From positions 686,772,583 through 686,836,582 of the forward strand of contig NC_081412.1 in NCBI RefSeq assembly GCF_030272615.1: a DNA stretch of 64,000 nt, given 5' to 3'. This document shows, piece after piece, positions 10,801-20,799 of the stretch; the stretch's first letter is position 1; every line of letters starts with the position of its first letter. Source of the stretch: Cryptomeria japonica. Taxonomy: Eukaryota; Streptophyta; Pinopsida; Cupressales; Cupressaceae. The notes beneath the pieces are model-generated. The model saw nothing but the letters and a program-made list of their open reading frames with translations. It searched no databases and had not been told where the DNA came from. The translations under genes and the position numbers were made by a program.

Positions 10801-11269
10801 ATTCTCTAGATGAGGGGAATCTTCTACTTAGCAAGATTTGCCAACCCCATCTATTCTGTGACAATGTGCTTGCACAGAAGCAAAAGCTTCAATCTGATTT
10901 GCAGTTGTATATGAGTACCTTCAAGCTTCCATACGACTCTTTTACAACTTATGGGCAAACCATTCACCGGTTTCACATCCAGTCTACCAAATTAGAGTTG
11001 GAAATAAGCACCTGGTCTCAAGATTTGCAGGAGCTACAACTAGTTCTACTCCCACATCTGCAAATACTTCAAAAGTGCTATCTTAATATGGATGCCTATC
11101 GGTGACATAGGAGATGAGCACATTAGATGACATGGAAGAACAGGTCTCCCAGATGCAGATAGAGAAAGAAGTGGCCACCTCCCTACTTGAGTCCTGGTCC
11201 TTATCTATGAAACAATTTTTGCAGGACTTCAAATCTATTTTTGACAAGTTTTATTCCTCATTGTCATAA
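7840..11269 (+). pseudogene. N1 ORF2: long unassigned cargo ORF (about 1140 codons)
   Basis: The start at 7840 (MASASHTSSST) is chosen because N2 begins with MASASHSSSS. The N-terminal 300 residues look globular and alpha-helical (DCKVEDLGSLAIHSQLGLFC; MHDITPQEIHAVIGFCNTGE; YACMVIGYQTFSASKINFV). A middle region ends in basic KRKRKTR; next is ELFEVMNKYKGLFFMRRRR, then a Glu/Lys repeat (9880-10400) and a coiled coil (LQSIKVAQECLEVLRRKK). The end, EVATSLLESWSLSMKQF...FDKF, comes back into frame at 11114. Several stops and frameshifts break it (8310, 8547, 9150, 9384, 9864, 11105). I do not recognise the family. The motif E-I-x-A-V-x-G-x4-GE faintly resembles plant mobile/transposon-protein domains. 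It contains no polymerase, protease or integrase motif. Confidence 0.7.
9880..10400 (+). repeat. Glu/Lys-coding purine repeat in N1 ORF2
   Basis: The plus strand is almost pure purine, built from imperfect gaagaggagaagaag units; the clearest tandem part (9930-10090) has a unit near 33 bases. In the ORF2 frame it codes for alternating EEEKKKKD-type runs predicted to form a charged single helix or coiled coil. The Ser/Phe/Leu-rich ORFs on the other strand and the Arg-rich ORF at 9934-10260 are shadows of this repeat. N2 has a shorter version at 36833-37190. Confidence 0.8.
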
Positions 11270-11525
11270 ACTCTTATTCTTTTAATCCTAATGACACAGG
11301 TGTTCATCTGTAATATTTTGTTGTCATTGTTGGCAAAGGGGGAGAAGTACAAATTTTGAATGTTTTGATGTATACTTTCTTGTTATTTTTGTGAAGAAGT
11401 AGTATACATTGTATTTTTTGCAAAAGGGATAGTGTATATGCTTAGGGGGAGTAATTTTGATTATGGCATATTTTTGTTGTAAAACACTTAGATGTCAAAA
11501 TTTCCTAAGTGTTGCCATCAATGCC
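11270..11525 (+). other. N1 3' untranslated region
   Basis: Non-coding AT-rich stretch between the ORF2 stop and the terminal polypurine tract. It holds repeated gggggag words (11339, 11445), a second PPT-like gcttagggggagtaat near 11440, and tgttggcaaagggggagaag at about 11328, which mimics the PPT/LTR junction. N2 has matching cassettes at 35705-35980. Confidence 0.5.
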
Positions 11526-11537
11526 AAAGGGGGAGAT
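11526..11537 (+). promoter_or_regulatory. N1 polypurine tract
   Basis: AAAGGGGGAGAT lies immediately upstream of the 3' LTR start and is identical, inverted, in N2 (35705-35716). It is the expected plus-strand DNA primer. Confidence 0.85.
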
Positions 11538-12692
11538 TGTTGGCATTTTTGATGATTATGTTGTGATCGTCATTGATGGACACACACTTGCATTGAGATC
11601 ATTTTGTATGTATTAGTTAAAGCTCAACCGGTACATGTTCCAACCGATATGATGCATTATAGTATTTAAGACTATTGGTGTTTTGTAGAAAGTGTTTACT
11701 GATCTGAAGTGGTGTGTTAACCCCAAGCGGTTCGAGGATCTCAAGTGGTACGAAGGATCAAAGTGATAGAACACATATTTCCCAATTTTCATTTTGTCAA
11801 ACCGAGAACCGACATTTTGCTTGAACCGGTATTTTTTATGAACCGATAATACTCTGTGATGAGTTACCAACCGACATTTTGTGATGAGTTACCATCCACC
11901 GATTGTTTGACGGTGCCGACACTTTAACGGTGCTTTTTTTGTCAAGTTACCAGATACGTCCAGATGCATTGAACCTAGGAAATTGTATTGTAATCCTATT
12001 GGACCGACATGAAATTAGATTCCTTTATAAGGACATCATGTCTAGGGTTTTAGGTTATTGTTGTTGTTGGTGGTGGTGAAGTTGATATTGTTGCTAGGGT
12101 TTAAGGTGGTTGAGGAATCAGAGAGAGTATGAATATGTAGAAGACTGAATTAATGTTGTAATGCGTTAGGAACAAGCTATCAAGGATCTAACCAAGCAAT
12201 CTGTGCTATTTTCTAGATCACTCACTTGTTGATTACTCACATCTTCGACAAGTTTGTAGCCCTTAACCGGGTAGGCCCAAAAGCCTTTTGTAAATCATCT
12301 AACAAGGTGGATCACATCTATGGATCTAAAATCCTTTGGCAAGGTAGTCCTTAATCAGACTTATCTCCTAACAGAGATTGAGATTCCTAATAGGATCTGT
12401 TCTGGTAAAGAACATTGTAAGACCTTAACCGGTCTGGTTCCTATTCTGCAGATAGTTACTTGTGAGTTCCATCTCACCGTGGTTTTTCCCATTTGGGTTT
12501 CCACGTCAAAATCTCTTGTGTTATGGTGTTTGTGCTTCTATGGGTGAATGCATTATTTTCTATTTGGTTTGCATGTGTGTTAACTGGTTTGTCTACTAAA
12601 CTGCTTTACCGGTTTACTGTTAGTCTTGCAAAGTGTTTAAGTACAAAGATTTTTGGCATACTAATTCACCCCCCCCCTCTTAGTATTAATCA
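11538..12692 (+). mobile_element. N1 3' LTR
   Basis: Same length (1155 bases) as the 5' LTR and nearly identical by eye; it ends in a longer C run, then TATTAATCA. The scattered differences between the LTRs (for example near 11640, 12060 and 12670) show that the insertion is not brand new. Confidence 0.92.
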
Positions 12693-12697
12693 ACATG

Positions 12698-13099
12698 ATT
12701 CCCTTTTCTCTTAAGAAAGATGTTCAACCAACATCTCCAAATCATAAGTTACATAAAACATGTGATGGTTTTACTCCTATTAGTGTTCTTTCTTCTCTTT
12801 CTTTAAATTTTGATGAAGAAATGGGTGAAAAAGTTAATCATAATGGTAATACAACTCTTGATGCTTCTGATAGTGAGTATGAGTATGTTGATGTCGACAA
12901 ACATTTATCAGATGAGTTTTCACAAACTTCAATCCTAGCTCCTAGAATAAAACAAAGTGACTTACAACATGAGCATAGTCCTTGTTTGGATATTGTGATA
13001 GCTCCATCTGATGTACTTGATATCACTCCTTTGGCATGTTTCTCACCTTCCCGAAATAGTGATCAGCAAGATCAGGAGGCGGATGCCATCCTAGATTAG
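12698..13099 (+). pseudogene. Element A post-protease ORF, 3' part
   Basis: The frame continues from 4911 across the N1 insertion. The protein is acidic and Ser-rich (SLSLNFDEEMGEKV, EYEYVDVDKHLSDEF, APRIKQSDLQHEHSP) and ends at the TAG at 13097-13099. No domain is recognised. The inverted homologue at 29249-29608 keeps the same blocks (SLNLDEEMSENVI, YEYVDVDKHLSVEF), so this was a real coding region in the family. In both places the readable frame starts at almost the same base next to a foreign LTR. RT and integrase, which would normally follow, are absent. Confidence 0.6.
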
Positions 13100-13114
13100 C
13101 GATACTAGCACTAT

Positions 13115-13173
<59 letters not shown>

Positions 13174-13893
13174 TTCTTTCTCTTTTGTGACCATTCTTCT
13201 ATGTGTACCCCTGTTCTTCTATTGTTCCCTTAATGTCTACTTGGGGATGATGCAAAGCATTGAGATATTTTCTTGGTCTCTTTCATGTTCACTCAAAAGA
13301 CATCCTCTCTTCCCTTTCTTCTAAGGCGGTGTCCTTCTTTGGGGAATGAAGATTATTATATGCATATACGTACGTGATACACATGAGTTATCATACAACA
13401 TACGAACCCCAAGGAAAGTGATACTACCTCGTGTGTTGTGTTCATTATCCTTGGGTTTATATCTCGATTGGGGGATAAATCCTTGCGATAATGTGCTCCC
13501 TTTCTTTTCTCTCTTTTAAGTGTATCCTACCTTAAAGAAATTGTTCCTGATAAGGCATGCGCAATTGCTTTAACATGGGGGCATACACTCCGCTCATACT
13601 TTCCTTCTTGTGATACTTAGAATTACCTAGTGAAATTTGCTTTTCTTTGTAATCTTTTTATCCTTGCTTTCATGACTCATAGTGAAGGGAACTTTCCTAC
13701 TTGAAGTCATGGTTCTCCCATTCTCTATCTTCCCTTTTACTTTGTCAATCAAAGTCATAAGATCCTAAGTCCACTAGGGCTTGGCACATTTTTCCTCCTT
13801 GCCGTGGTGAATGCTTTCAATCATGTTTCCTTGTACTTTACCGACAATATTCGCATACACTTCTACTCCCGCTAAAGAGGGGGATAAATCTAG
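13100..13893 (+). other. Element A 3' untranslated region
   Basis: Non-coding. It begins with the CT microsatellite and then has blocks (ttctttggggaatgaagatt; cttgggtttatatctcgatt; gcttgggggcatacactccg-like) that are matched in inverted orientation at 28443-29248. It ends in a purine-rich stretch, gctaaagagggggataaat (13871-13889), the probable polypurine tract for the following LTR. Confidence 0.6.
13117..13171 (+). repeat. (CT)n microsatellite
   Basis: About 27 uninterrupted CT dinucleotides directly after the element A ORF. A shorter purine-rich counterpart (gagaggagagaagg, minus orientation) is present at 29165-29185 in the inverted copy, so the seed is ancestral and this copy has expanded. 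Confidence 0.95.
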
Positions 13894-15124
13894 TATCATA
13901 AAATTATAACCCTAGCAATTTTCAACTACATTAGGGTCCTCACGCATGTGAACTCTAATCCTCTGGCGTGATCAGAGACTAGAGATTGCTCGGCTTGCGA
14001 AAACAACTTCTTCCTTGGCCTCTGCATCACCCCGACTACATTCTGCCCTAGAGAAAGGGGTAGGACAGAGGTGTGGTGCCACTATCCGCCCTTGGATAAG
14101 GGAATGGTTCTCTTTTCATCCCAGGATAGGGGCATGGCACCCCTATCCTTGCCCTATTTTAGGGTAGGACCCTTTCTGGAGCATGTCTTGTGGGTTGTGC
14201 CTCAGGCGGGAAACCTGCCCAATGTTGTCCTTGTGATGAAATTCAAATCCTTCAAACATGTATTTAAGGGGGCATTCACTCTCTCATTTGCATAAGTTGG
14301 ATAGGTTGAATTTGGAAAGATTAAAGTTGCATGAACGATCAAGCATTCAAGCATTCTTTACCAGCATTGAGCATTTTTCAAGTCTCCCTTCAAGGTTAGG
14401 TGTTGCATTCAAGTCAAGGATTCAACCATTGAAGAGGAGATCCCTTTCAACATCCAATTCCACACAAGAATTTCTATCAACATTTCTACTACAACCTCCC
14501 TTGAGGTGATTTACAATTTAGTCCTTGATTTACATCTACTTGCAAGTACTTTATTTCATTACATGGTTAATTCCAAAACTGGGGTTTAACCTAAAGGCAA
14601 ACTCCCAATCCCAACACATTTCCTTCTCTTTTCTTTGTGTAGGTTGCAGGTGCACAGCTGTACTTTTGGATTTGGGCTTCCTTTGCAGAGGCGGAAAAAC
14701 CCTTTTTGTTTTGCAGGTTTTTCGAAGGACCGTGTACATTTCTGCCACGGTCTGGACAAATTTTCGTCGAATTCGTCGGGCGATTTCATCTCAACATTTT
14801 ACTACCAAATCCAAGTGCACAGCTTCATCCCATATTCTGATCTCAAGTTATAATCGATTCTTTGTCACTTTTGCACTACATAATCTAATCAATTCCTTTC
14901 CAAATCAAACAAAGGAAGAAGGGATCATCCTAACATTCTTAATTCATTCAGAATTTAATCTATCATCTTGGTGTAGAGATTTAATCTAGTGAATTATCCC
15001 TTATCTTCCTAATGTAATGGTGAAAATTTCTTGAAGGATAATCAATAGTGAAACTCTCATCTCTCTTTGAGGGAAAGGGTTAGTTTTCTCTTGATCTATG
15101 ACTCATCATTTTCCCACCATTACA
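13894..15124 (+). mobile_element. LTR of the A/B family, plus strand (1231 bp)
   Basis: Starts at a mutated TGTCATAAAATT (here TATCATAAAATT) and ends ccattaca. A polypurine tract lies on the left and a primer site on the right, so it serves as the 3' LTR of A and the 5' LTR of whatever followed. A TATA-like gtatttaagg is at about 14259. Most of it matches the minus-strand LTR 27522-28442 (cataagttggatagg, gtgttgcattcaagtcaag, cctcccttgaggtgattta). An extra block near 14580-14780 is missing there. The small ORFs inside are not genes. Confidence 0.75.
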
Positions 15125-15143
15125 TTTTGGTGAACCCGACGTC
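15125..15143 (+). promoter_or_regulatory. Primer-binding site after the plus LTR
   Basis: TTTTGGTGAACCCGACGTC follows the LTR directly. TGG plus a GC-rich 3' end is the expected complement of a tRNA ending in CCA; I do not name the tRNA. It shows that this LTR also acted as a 5' LTR. Confidence 0.65.
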
Positions 15144-15349
15144 TTGCATGCTTTCCTTTGAACAACATTACATATTTTTCATTTACAAGTTTGAAATTTC
15201 TACAAACTTAGTGGTTAAATCATTAAGGACCCTAGTTTTTAAAATTAAAATTGAACTTGTGATTTGTAAAAATTGCTTGTGGTTATCTTAGATCTGAAAA
15301 CTGATTTGTTTGTCAAATTCAATTTCCTCATTGTCTTGTTCAATTTGCA
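15144..15349 (+). other. Leader between primer site and PMD-like ORF
   Basis: AT-rich, non-coding. It ends with tttgcagacttg near 15347, which looks like a 3' splice site, so an intron in the leader is possible. Confidence 0.35.
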
Positions 15350-16785
15350 GACTTGTATGAGCCACTACCTATATGCGATATGCATGGGGGCGATGTGTAT
15401 TGGCCCATTTGTATAGGGATTTGCATGAGGTGGTCTACCATGGTATTACTTCTCTAGGAGTCAGGATCACATTGCTACATATCTAGGCTTGGGAGAACTT
15501 TCCTATCACTAGACCTATGTGTAGGAGATTTAGGGCAATTGAATAGCCCTATATTTATATGTACAGAGGGATGATGACAAATCCCCAATTGGGAAGCTGG
15601 AGTATTCACGACATAAGCTCGATGATTTGGATATAGTGATTTGGTGTCCCTATTTGGATTGTGAGCCATGGGAGGATGATGTGGATGCAATGCCCTATGT
15701 GTATACAAAGTGATTTTTGATTGGGTGCATATCTTATGTGATTGAGAGACATCTGCCAGGGTGGGTGTTGAGATAGTTTTTTTGGACCCAAGGTATGCCA
15801 CGGGGTTCAGGAGAGTATGCCATGGTGGTGCCAGAGAGATTTCAGTGGGGGTTGTATTGCCCTTCAATCAGGAATTAGTAGAGTTATGTACCTTACAGGT
15901 GAGGCCATGGTCATCCTATGTAGGTGTGGTGGATGCAGGAGTGATAGATGAGTATGTTGAGTACTTGATAGCACATCCCTTTCCATGTATCTCAGATCCA
16001 GTAGAGCTAGTGCCACCATTCAAGGATGATGGGGCACCTAGATAGGGTAGGAGGAGGAAGAAATTAGATGGGGGAGGTGGAGGAAGTGGAGATGGGGGAG
16101 GGGGTGGTGGAGGAGGTGGTGGTCTTACTTTGTGACTTGCATAGGGGCCTTTCATAAAAAGACCACCAACAGCATCAAGGGGGAGAGTGGAGGGTGGGGA
16201 AGGTCAGGAAATGGGTGTAGAAGGTGAAGATGCAGGTGGTGGTGATGGTGGGGCAAATATTGGTATGGAGTTAGGATAGGGAGCCGTAGGTGGTGGACAG
16301 GGGGACTTATGAGAGGTCATGATAGTGTGGTTATAGAATCATCTCACCATCACCAAGGATCACATCCGAGATTTAGAGGCACAATTTGATGATATGGATG
16401 CAAATATTGTGTCTCGAGATGTCCAGTTATTTGCACGAGGGGCCAAGCTGAATGTCGTACTCAGGGAGAGGGATGATGTGATAGATAGAGTGAGGAAACT
16501 ACAAGACAAGGTCCATGTGTTGGAGAGAGTACAAGGATAGGGCCCTACAGCCAAGGTGATGAGGGAGATGTGTCAGGTAGGAGCAGAGATGGACTATTAG
16601 CAGGGTCTATATGAGTAGGTAGTGCCAAGCAGTTAGCAGGCTATGAGCTACTTCTAGATGTGGTGGGTGAGATCAGAGAAGACTCAGAGGGGTCAGAGCA
16701 GTGGGGGTGTGATGGCTCCTCCTCGATGGGATGGTGAGGGTGGTGGTAGGGGTGGAGCCACAACATCTGGATCGAGTGCCATTTG
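15350..16785 (+). pseudogene. Plant-mobile-domain-like ORF with coiled-coil tail, decayed
   Basis: Reading across stops and frame changes gives segments in the order typical of PMD (aminotransferase-like plant mobile domain) proteins. A GQL-like stretch is followed by LDDLDIVIWCPYLDCEPWEDD (two overlapping pieces) near 15620-15680, then SYVIERHLPGWVLR, the W-T-Q-G-M-P-R-G block near 15780-15810, and VDAGVIDEYVEYLIAHPFP (15928-15980). A Gly-rich run follows (16060-16130), then a coiled coil (KDHIRDLEAQFDDMDANI; VRKLQDKVHVLERV) ending near 16785. PMD proteins include MAIN/MAIL1 and many transposon-borne relatives. It lies just downstream of an LTR and primer site. It could be cargo of a plus-strand non-autonomous element, or an antisense ORF in the 3' internal region of element B. 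Confidence 0.55.
16060..16130 (+). repeat. Gly-coding ggtgga repeat
   Basis: Purine-rich repeat of ggaggtgg words that encodes a poly-Gly linker between the PMD-like part and the coiled coil. The antisense Pro-rich ORF is its shadow. Confidence 0.7.
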
Positions 16786-17559
16786 AGGTGCCTTTTGCAT
16801 TTTTACATTGTTATTATATAGATACTTGGATGAATCTTGGTAGCTGATTTTTTTGTGACATCATTGTATTTTGATATATGTGTACTTTATTTTGATTAGA
16901 GATATATGATGAGATCTCATTTTTTTTGTGGTGATGATATGATATTCATTTATGTGATGAAATGATTTCCTTATGCATGATGATGTTTGATATGTGATGG
17001 ATTATTGATGATTTTATGTTTAGTTACCATGATGATGTTGATTATTTCTAGATGTATGATTTGATGTGATGATACTAACATGTGGATATAGGTTATGCAT
17101 GTGATGATGCTTATGTGTTGCTGATGATAGTGTGATGTATGTTATGATAATGCTTATGCTAATGTATGCTATGTAGATTCAATTAATATGGATGTTCATG
17201 CATAATGTAGATGTTGATGATGCATTAAATGATCTATGCCTATTGATGATGTAATATACATGTAAAATGATGTGGTGATGTGCATGTAGATAATTGTATT
17301 TATGATTGTAATGTATACTTGTGGATATATATGTTGTGAAATGTATGACTCTTCATGAATATGTTGATGCAATGATTATAATGAAAATGATGAGTGTTTA
17401 TGCAATGGAAAATGTAAGATGTGTATATTATGATTGCTTTGAATGATGATGATTTGCTACATGATGAGATAATAAATAATGATTGTGATAGATAATACTG
17501 ATGTGATGAGATTAATGATGAGATAAAATAATGACATGAACTAAATGAGTAAAACTATG

Positions 17560-17905
17560 TGAATTAAAATGTATAGAATGAATATAATGAATTCACTTAA
17601 TAAATGAAATGATATTTAAAATGGAATGTAATGAATGTAAAGGAATGTCCTAATGAATGCACTAAATGAATGTCCTAATGAATGTACTAAATAAATGTAA
17701 AATGAATACAAATGAATGTACCTAAATGAATGCAATGAAATGAGTTAGAAATGAATGCACCTAATGAAATGAGTTGAAAATGAATGCAATGAGATGGGTT
17801 AAAAATGAATGCACCTAATGAATGTAATGAAATGAGTTAAAAATGAATGCACCTAATGAATGCATTAAATGAATGTAATGAAATGTACCTAAATGAATGC
17901 GATAC
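17560..17905 (+). repeat. Degenerate AATGAATG-type tandem repeat
   Basis: Words such as atgaatgcacctaatgaatg and aatgaaatgagttaaaaatg recur irregularly over about 350 bases. A similar composition (aaatgcaaatgaatatgataatgc) occurs near 30600 and 34250 in the 3' region of Tat relatives. Confidence 0.75.
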
Positions 17906-18770
17906 AACTATTAATACTGCCATTTAGCCTATATAATGCATAAATGCCAATGTGTTGGAAAATGCAATTATGAAATGGGGATGTAAGATGATGTATCAGA
18001 AGACTCCGTCATGATTGTTTCCAAGATAAGCCTTTTATACTGAACTTTCTCATAGCAACCCTATGTAAGCCTATATGTAGGGATACAAAAGATATGTACA
18101 ATAAATGTATGAGCAAATCGATGATCGATATGAAATGGAATGCACTATAAACAGATGAGATGAAATGGTGATCCAAGATTGAGTGTTGTACCTATAAACA
18201 AACACGACAAATAAGAAAAGTTACCCTCCATTCTGGTTCGTATACATATGGTCGAGATATACAATGTAGTTAATAATCCATAGTGATCCATGACTTGTAT
18301 TTTTGCATAGGATCCCATAGATTAGTGAACTTCCCACGTAGACACCATTACTACATGCCCCAAAACTTCATTGGAACAAATCTACAGATTGAAAACAAAG
18401 AAAAAGATATCATGAACCATCCTGACTACCCTAATCACTTGTGGATATCCTAGACTAGCATAGGAACTTGATATATATAGCAATAATCTGACCAAGTGCC
18501 TATCAGCCAAACAACATCTTCTTGTCAAAGATATTTGTCACCATGTCTTGTTTTTTTTTAAAGGAAGGATACATCCTTATTAAGATGGTCTTGGGTATGT
18601 GTTGTACAGATGTTTGTTTGTTTGTTGATTTGATAGTTGGTCATCTCGTAGGTAGCTCAAATGTTGTTTTGCGCTTGACTCGATGTTTATGTACAATGAA
18701 CAAGTTTATTGCAATGTTTTTTATTGATTTTGATGTTTTTTGTAATGTTTTTGGGTTTTTGAATTGTTTT

Positions 18771-19052
18771 GAATGTTTTTGGATTATTTCGGGACTTTTT
18801 TCAAATGTTTTTCATATTTTTGAGATTTTATGAATGTGTTTGGATTATTTTAGAACATTTTTCGAATGTTTTTGGTATTTTTGAGATTTTATGAATGTTT
18901 TTGGATTATTTTAGGATATTTTTTGAATATTTTTGGTATTTTTTGAGATTTTATGATTGTTTTTGGATTATTTCAGGACATTTTCCGAATATTTTTGGTA
19001 TTTTTGAGATTTTATGAATGTTTTTGGATTAGTTCAGGACATTTTCTGAATG
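18771..19052 (+). repeat. 61-bp minisatellite, about 4.6 copies
   Basis: Units start at 18771, 18832, 18893, 18954 and about 19016. Each reads gaatgtttttggattattt, then a variable acatttttcgaatg and ggtatttttgagatttt. A diverged single unit lies at about 19400-19440 beside the integrase end. Confidence 0.85.
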
Positions 19053-19463
19053 ATTAACTTGGCGAATCATCAAGATTGAGAATCCACTCCCATCATATAG
19101 GTAACAAGTTGCCCCTAGTTAGGTGTCAATGTAAAAGAATGATGCGGGATATATGTGACAATAACCCTTATTTGAGATCAATAAAAAAGCCATAGTAGAT
19201 CTCTAATGTATGAGAAAATGCAATGGATGTGATCACAACAAGTCTGAAGGACAATTGAGCTATAACCTTTACAAATGGCACCTGATTGCCAGGTTTTCAC
19301 CACCGTACTTATCCAAGGCACCACCGAAGTTGTTTTCACTATTTGGATGAATGATTTTTCTTTACTATTTTCTTGATTTTTATTTGTTTGTACTTTGCTC
19401 AGGACTTTTTCTGAATGTTTTTGGTATTTTTTGATATTTGATGAGCCTGATGCTCTATACAAC

Positions 19464-20640
19464 TTATGTATCAAAATTTTTGAGATGCATGTTGTTGATT
19501 GGATCTGCTTATGGTTCTCCTTCTGAATTTGTTAACTGATATACCCCAAACCTGAAAATTGCAGTGATGACATATGGACCCAGCCAATTGGATTCAAATT
19601 TGCCCTGGTGTTCTTTGTTTGGTTGATTGCAAAAATTCTCTCAGAGAACAAGATCTCCTACCTCAAATGTGTGAGGTTTAACCCTATGATTGTCACTTCT
19701 TCTCATACAAAACTGATATAATTTTAGGTGATTATAGGCAGCTTGTCACTTTTCATCAAGCAGTTCCAAGTCCTGGAGACATGAGACTTGGTACTCTTCA
19801 TCAGTAATCAAATTGTGCAAGGAAACGCATAGGGAGGGTAATTCTACCTCAATAGGCAAGATAGCTTTTGCTCCATAAACAAGAGAGTATGGGGTTGCAC
19901 CTTTAGGGGTTTGAATGCTAGTTTGATATGCCCATAGTGCTAGATTCAAATGAATATCCCAATCACGACCAACATCATTGAATTTTTTCTTTAGGATTCT
20001 CAATATGTTCTTGTTTGAGGCTTATGCTTGACCATTTCCTTGTGGGTAATATGGGGTGGAGAAACGGTGTTGGATATAAAACTTCTCATAGAGTTAGCAG
20101 ATATCCTAATTTTTAAAAGGAAGCCCATTATCTATGATGATAGACATGATTACACCATACTAAAAAATGATGTAGTTCAAGATAAATGAAGCAATCTACT
20201 TTTCACTTACCTGTGTAAGTGGAATAACTTTGATTCACTTGGTTAAGTATTTTGTGGTGGTAATAATGAATTTGTGACCATTGGATGAAAATGGATGGAT
20301 TTTACCCACAAGGTCTAGTCCCCACTGACAAAAGGGCCATGGTATTGTGATGGGTTGTAATTCTTGTGTTGGTGCATGAATCGATCTCCATGAACTTGGA
20401 ACTTCTTGCACTTTCTAACAAAGTAGTAGGAGTCTTTTTCCATAGAGGGCCAATAGTATCCTGCCTGCATGATCTTTTTAGCTAATGAAGGACCACTTGA
20501 ATAGGACCCATAGATACCGTTATATGATTCTTCTAAAGTTGTGGTCACCTCACCTTGCTCTAAATATCGGAGGATAGTATCGTCAAGACCTCATTAGTAT
20601 ATGGTTTCAACAATGATGGTGTATCAAGTGGATTGGCATA
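19464..20640 (-). pseudogene. Element B integrase, degraded
   Basis: Integrase joins element DNA to the chromosome. The N-terminal zinc-finger region (20548-20315) reads SGPSLAKKIMQAGYYWPSMEKDS then RKCKKFQVHGDR. The His pair expected upstream is lost and one Cys of the CxxC is Phe, so the HHCC finger is destroyed. The catalytic core is heavily frameshifted; a piece (20003-19746) keeps LALWAYQTSIQTPKGATPYS and LVYGAKAILPIEVELPSL. The C terminus reads KPHTFEVGDLVL and FESNWLGPYVITAI, ending NNMHLKNFDT at 19464. The same C-terminal block is present in C. Confidence 0.8.
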
Positions 20641-20799
20641 TGAAGGTTTTACATTGGTTGTTTGATTGGTTTGGCAGAAGGATTTGATCACGTAGGTAAG
20701 CATAAAACTCACCATACCATGGGGAATCAGGACCGATGAGTTGATAGGCCATCTCGAATTCTGCAATATCATAAGCAAGGATCTAAAGTTGTTCAACTA

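Larger units (their letters stand above)
4912..12692 (+). mobile_element. N1: complete non-autonomous LTR element, 7781 bp
   Basis: N1 has two 1155-base direct LTRs, a tRNA-iMet-like primer site, a polypurine tract and a perfect 5-base target duplication. Its 5.5-kb interior holds a coiled-coil/zinc-knuckle gag-like ORF (6117-7393) and a second, long unassigned ORF (7840-11269). I find no protease, integrase, RT or RNase H motif in any frame, so it must depend on another element, which fits a large retrotransposon derivative (LARD). The TGTTGGCATT LTR start and the primer site suggest Copia/SIRE ancestry. A second copy, N2, lies inverted at 34547-42068 with the same gene order. N1 is nested in element A and is therefore younger. 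Confidence 0.9.
1..15124 (+). mobile_element. Element A: Tat-like gag-PR element lacking RT/integrase
   Basis: A plus-strand Ty3/gypsy-type element with decayed gag (1993-3605), protease (3607-4461) and a Pro-rich post-protease region (4486-4911, resuming 12698-13099). It continues directly into a 3' untranslated region, polypurine tract and LTR (13894-15124). No reverse transcriptase, RNase H or integrase lies between them. It is therefore a deletion derivative, probably mobilised in trans, or a post-insertion deletion product. Two later insertions interrupt it: the solo LTR at 623-1929 and N1 at 4912-12692. The same 3' module occurs inverted at 27522-29608, so at least two copies of the family are present. 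Its left LTR is outside the window. Confidence 0.65.
16786..19463 (-). other. Low-complexity 3' internal region beside element B
   Basis: No credible gene in 2.7 kb. It is dominated by atgatg/tgaatg words, a 61-base minisatellite and scattered unique stretches. Its right end (19250-19400) shares the caccaccgaagttgttttca motif with the region just after the integrase of element C (31850-31880). It is therefore most simply the 3' untranslated region of B, which reads right to left. B's own left LTR is not seen. The ORF at 18522-18833 is low-complexity Phe/Cys-rich translation and is not called. Confidence 0.5.

Noticed and set aside
13117-13171. CT repeat considered as a GAGA-type promoter element of a host gene
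   Set aside because: It follows the stop of a transposon ORF and precedes a transposon 3' region; no host gene is downstream.
14525-14989. 154-codon plus-strand ORF and overlapping minus-strand ORFs
   Set aside because: They lie wholly inside the LTR 13894-15124; the inverted LTR does not keep the frame.
15475-15867. Minus-strand 130-codon His/Pro-rich ORF
   Set aside because: Antisense shadow of the PMD-like ORF, which has recognisable family motifs on the plus strand.
18522-18833. 103-codon Phe/Cys-rich ORF
   Set aside because: Runs into the T-rich 61-bp minisatellite; no relative in the other Tat 3' regions of the window.
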